Positions 62,622 to 64,000 of a stretch of 64,000 nucleotides of DNA are shown in pieces (position 1 is the stretch's first letter; each line of letters begins with the position of its first letter). The notes beneath the pieces were generated by a model, which ran no database searches, had not been told where the DNA came from, and saw only the letters and a list, made by a program, of their open reading frames with translations. This DNA comes from Streptomyces spiramyceticus (GTDB taxonomy: Bacteria; Actinomycetota; Actinomycetes; Streptomycetales; Streptomycetaceae): NCBI RefSeq assembly GCF_028807635.1, contig NZ_JARBAX010000001.1, positions 1,129,001-1,193,000 on the forward strand, read 5' to 3'. Made by a program: the position numbers and the translations under genes.

Positions 62622-63767
62622 ATGGACTTGGACCACACCGCCGAAGAGGACGTCTTCCGGGCAGAGGCGAGGGCCTGGCTCGCCGCGCATGTGCCCGCCG
62701 CTCCGCTTCCCTCCCTGGAGACCGAGGAGGGTTTCGCGGCGCACAAGGAGTGGGAGGCGCGGCTGCACAGCGACCGGTGGTCGGTCGTCTCCTGGCCCAA
62801 GGAGTACGGCGGGCGGGGCGCCGACATCTTCAAGTGGCTGATCTTCGAGGAGGAGTACTACGCCGCCGGGGCGCCCGGCCGAGTGAGCCAGAACGGCATC
62901 AACCTCCTAGCGCCCACTCTCTTCGACCACGCGACGGACGAGCAGCGCGCCCGCGTGCTGCCGTCGATGGCCAGCGGTGAGGTCGTCTGGGCGCAGGCCT
63001 GGTCCGAACCCGAAGCGGGCTCGGACCTCGCCTCGCTGCGCTCCACGGCCGTGCGCACGGAGGGCGGCTGGCTGCTGTCCGGCCAGAAGACGTGGTCCTC
63101 GCGGGCCTCCTTCGCCGACCGCGCGTTCGGGATCTTCCGTACCGAGCAGGGGACGGCGAAGCCGCATCAGGGCCTGACGTATCTGATGTTCGACCTGTCG
63201 GCGCACGGCGTGACGGTACGGCCCATCGGGCGTCTCGACGGGAAGCCGGCCTTCGCCGAGCTCTTCCTCGACCGGGTCTTCGTCCCGGACGCGGATGTCA
63301 TCGGGGAGCCCGGGGCAGGCTGGAAGGTCGCCATGTCGACAGCGGGCAACGAGCGCGGGCTGACCCTCCGCTCCCCCGGCCGCTTCCTCGCCGCCGCCGG
63401 CCGACTGACGGACTTGTGGCGTGCCCGTGCAGACCCCGGCGACACGGCGCTGCGCGACCGGGTTGCGGACGCGGTGATCGGGGCGCGCGCGTACCGGCTC
63501 TTCACGTACGGCAATGCCTCGCGCTTCGCCGCGGGGGCGAGCATCGGCGCCGAGTCCAGCCTCAACAAGGTCTTCTGGTCCGACTACGACATCGCCCTGC
63601 ACGAGACGGCGCTCGACCTGCTGGGCGCGGACGCGGAACTGGCGCAGAGCGAGTGGGCGGAGGGCTACGTCTTCTCGCTCGCCGGGCCCATCTACGCGGG
63701 CACCAACGAAATCCAGCGCGACATCATCGCCGAGCGGCTGCTCGGCCTGCCGAAGGGACGCCGCTGA
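62622..63767 (+). CDS. fadE30: Acyl-CoA dehydrogenase (FadE30-like)
   Basis: This flavoprotein introduces a double bond in a HIP-derived CoA thioester. The 381-residue protein starts at ATG 62622. Conserved blocks: WAQAWSEPEAGSDLASLRST (FAD and substrate), YAGTNEIQRDIIAERLLGLP near the end. A tiny upstream frame (ATG 62602, six codons MKKASP) ends in TAATG with this start. The stop overlaps the next dehydrogenase gene (TGATG), so the two probably form a heteromeric enzyme. Confidence 0.88.
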   Translation: MDLDHTAEEDVFRAEARAWLAAHVPAAPLPSLETEEGFAAHKEWEARLHSDRWSVVSWPKEYGGRGADIFKWLIFEEEYYAAGAPGRVSQNGINLLAPTLFDHATDEQRARVLPSMASGEVVWAQAWSEPEAGSDLASLRSTAVRTEGGWLLSGQKTWSSRASFADRAFGIFRTEQGTAKPHQGLTYLMFDLSAHGVTVRPIGRLDGKPAFAELFLDRVFVPDADVIGEPGAGWKVAMSTAGNERGLTLRSPGRFLAAAGRLTDLWRARADPGDTALRDRVADAVIGARAYRLFTYGNASRFAAGASIGAESSLNKVFWSDYDIALHETALDLLGADAELAQSEWAEGYVFSLAGPIYAGTNEIQRDIIAERLLGLPKGRR

Positions 63768-64000
63768 TGCGCTTCCTCCTCGACGACGAGCAGCGGGACT
63801 TCGCGCGCTCCCTCGACGCGATGCTGACGGCGGCGGACACTCCGTCGGTGGTACGGGCGTGGGCGGCCGGGGACCACGGGCCCGGGCGGGAGCTGTGGTC
63901 GAAGCTGGCGGATGCGGGGGTCTTCGCGCTGGCGGTTCCGGAGGCGTACGAGGGCGTGGGCCCGGGCGGGCCGTTGCCGGTGGAACTGGCCGTTGCCTTC
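63767..64000 (+). CDS. Acyl-CoA dehydrogenase, second subunit (cut by right edge)
   Basis: The first 78 codons are visible: MRFLLDDEQRDFARSLDAML, then LWSKLADAGVFALAVPEAYE, the N-terminal helical domain of acyl-CoA dehydrogenases. It starts at ATG 63767 within the fadE30 stop. By position and by analogy with the two-subunit IpdE1-IpdE2 enzymes it may be the partner of the FadE30-like protein. The rest lies outside the window. Confidence 0.8.
   Translation, partial: MRFLLDDEQRDFARSLDAMLTAADTPSVVRAWAAGDHGPGRELWSKLADAGVFALAVPEAYEGVGPGGPLPVELAVAF

Overview
The window is high-GC DNA (about 70% by eye) with GTG/TTG starts, strong GGAGG-type ribosome binding sites, GTGA/ATGA gene overlaps and the dispersed 'ccggacgggctg' and 'tttgcggctgccgcc' repeats seen in Streptomyces. 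Nearly every recognisable gene has a Streptomyces-type architecture: four-domain S1, PolA without an intact proofreading site, an SPW_0924 peptide, RNase Sa, a griseus-type trypsin and a DUF6343 protein. I conclude it is a Streptomyces chromosome core region running into more accessory DNA. The identification rests on protein motifs and layout read by eye, not on a search.

Layout. 1-5.8 kb: a repeat at the edge, a small protein with an NTISGG tail, DoxX, DUF6343, a TPR protein, coaE, a PAC2 protein and rpsA with its promoter and terminator. 5.8-13.4 kb: a methyltransferase, HrpB helicase, DUF3068, an SPW_0924 peptide, a secreted lytic transglycosylase and DUF4184. 13.4-20.6 kb: polA, a YdeP-type molybdopterin oxidoreductase, a hotdog thioesterase, a secreted protease and a leaderless lipoprotein. 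21.1-26.8 kb: a complete livKHMGF branched-chain amino-acid ABC operon, ending in a 48-bp perfect palindrome facing an ANTAR response regulator. 27.6-28.7 kb: an atypical class-I-shaped tRNA with a CAA anticodon, followed by a low-GC HTH-LAGLIDADG endonuclease gene. 28.7-40 kb: pyk, SIMPL, a Tat-exported 5'-nucleotidase, a translationally coupled decarboxylase/N-hydroxylase pair with no siderophore synthetase beside it, pepN, chorismate mutase and an AraC regulator. 40.3-50.8 kb: a run of degradative enzymes (GH35 beta-galactosidase with a C-terminal frameshift, secreted SGNH hydrolase, secreted GH101, trypsin), a putative metallopeptidase, an ankyrin-HEAT protein and an RNase Sa homologue. 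A 270-bp degenerate 9-bp tandem repeat follows.

51.2-64 kb: a set matching the KstR2 regulon for steroid C/D-ring (HIP) catabolism: two SDRs, echA20, ipdA, ipdB, ipdC, fadA6, kstR2, ipdF, fadE30 and a second acyl-CoA dehydrogenase cut by the right edge. It is arranged as two divergons, each with a near-identical 14-bp operator. They are separated by a secreted tyrosine phosphatase, a DEAD-box helicase with a Gly-Arg-rich repeat tail, and a cold-shock protein gene.

The least ordinary parts are the tRNA/LAGLIDADG module, a short palindromic element (ends TGGGGGT and GGGGGAG) found both between genes and in frame inside polA and the N-hydroxylase gene, the orphan decarboxylase/N-hydroxylase pair, and the split HIP cluster with its operators.
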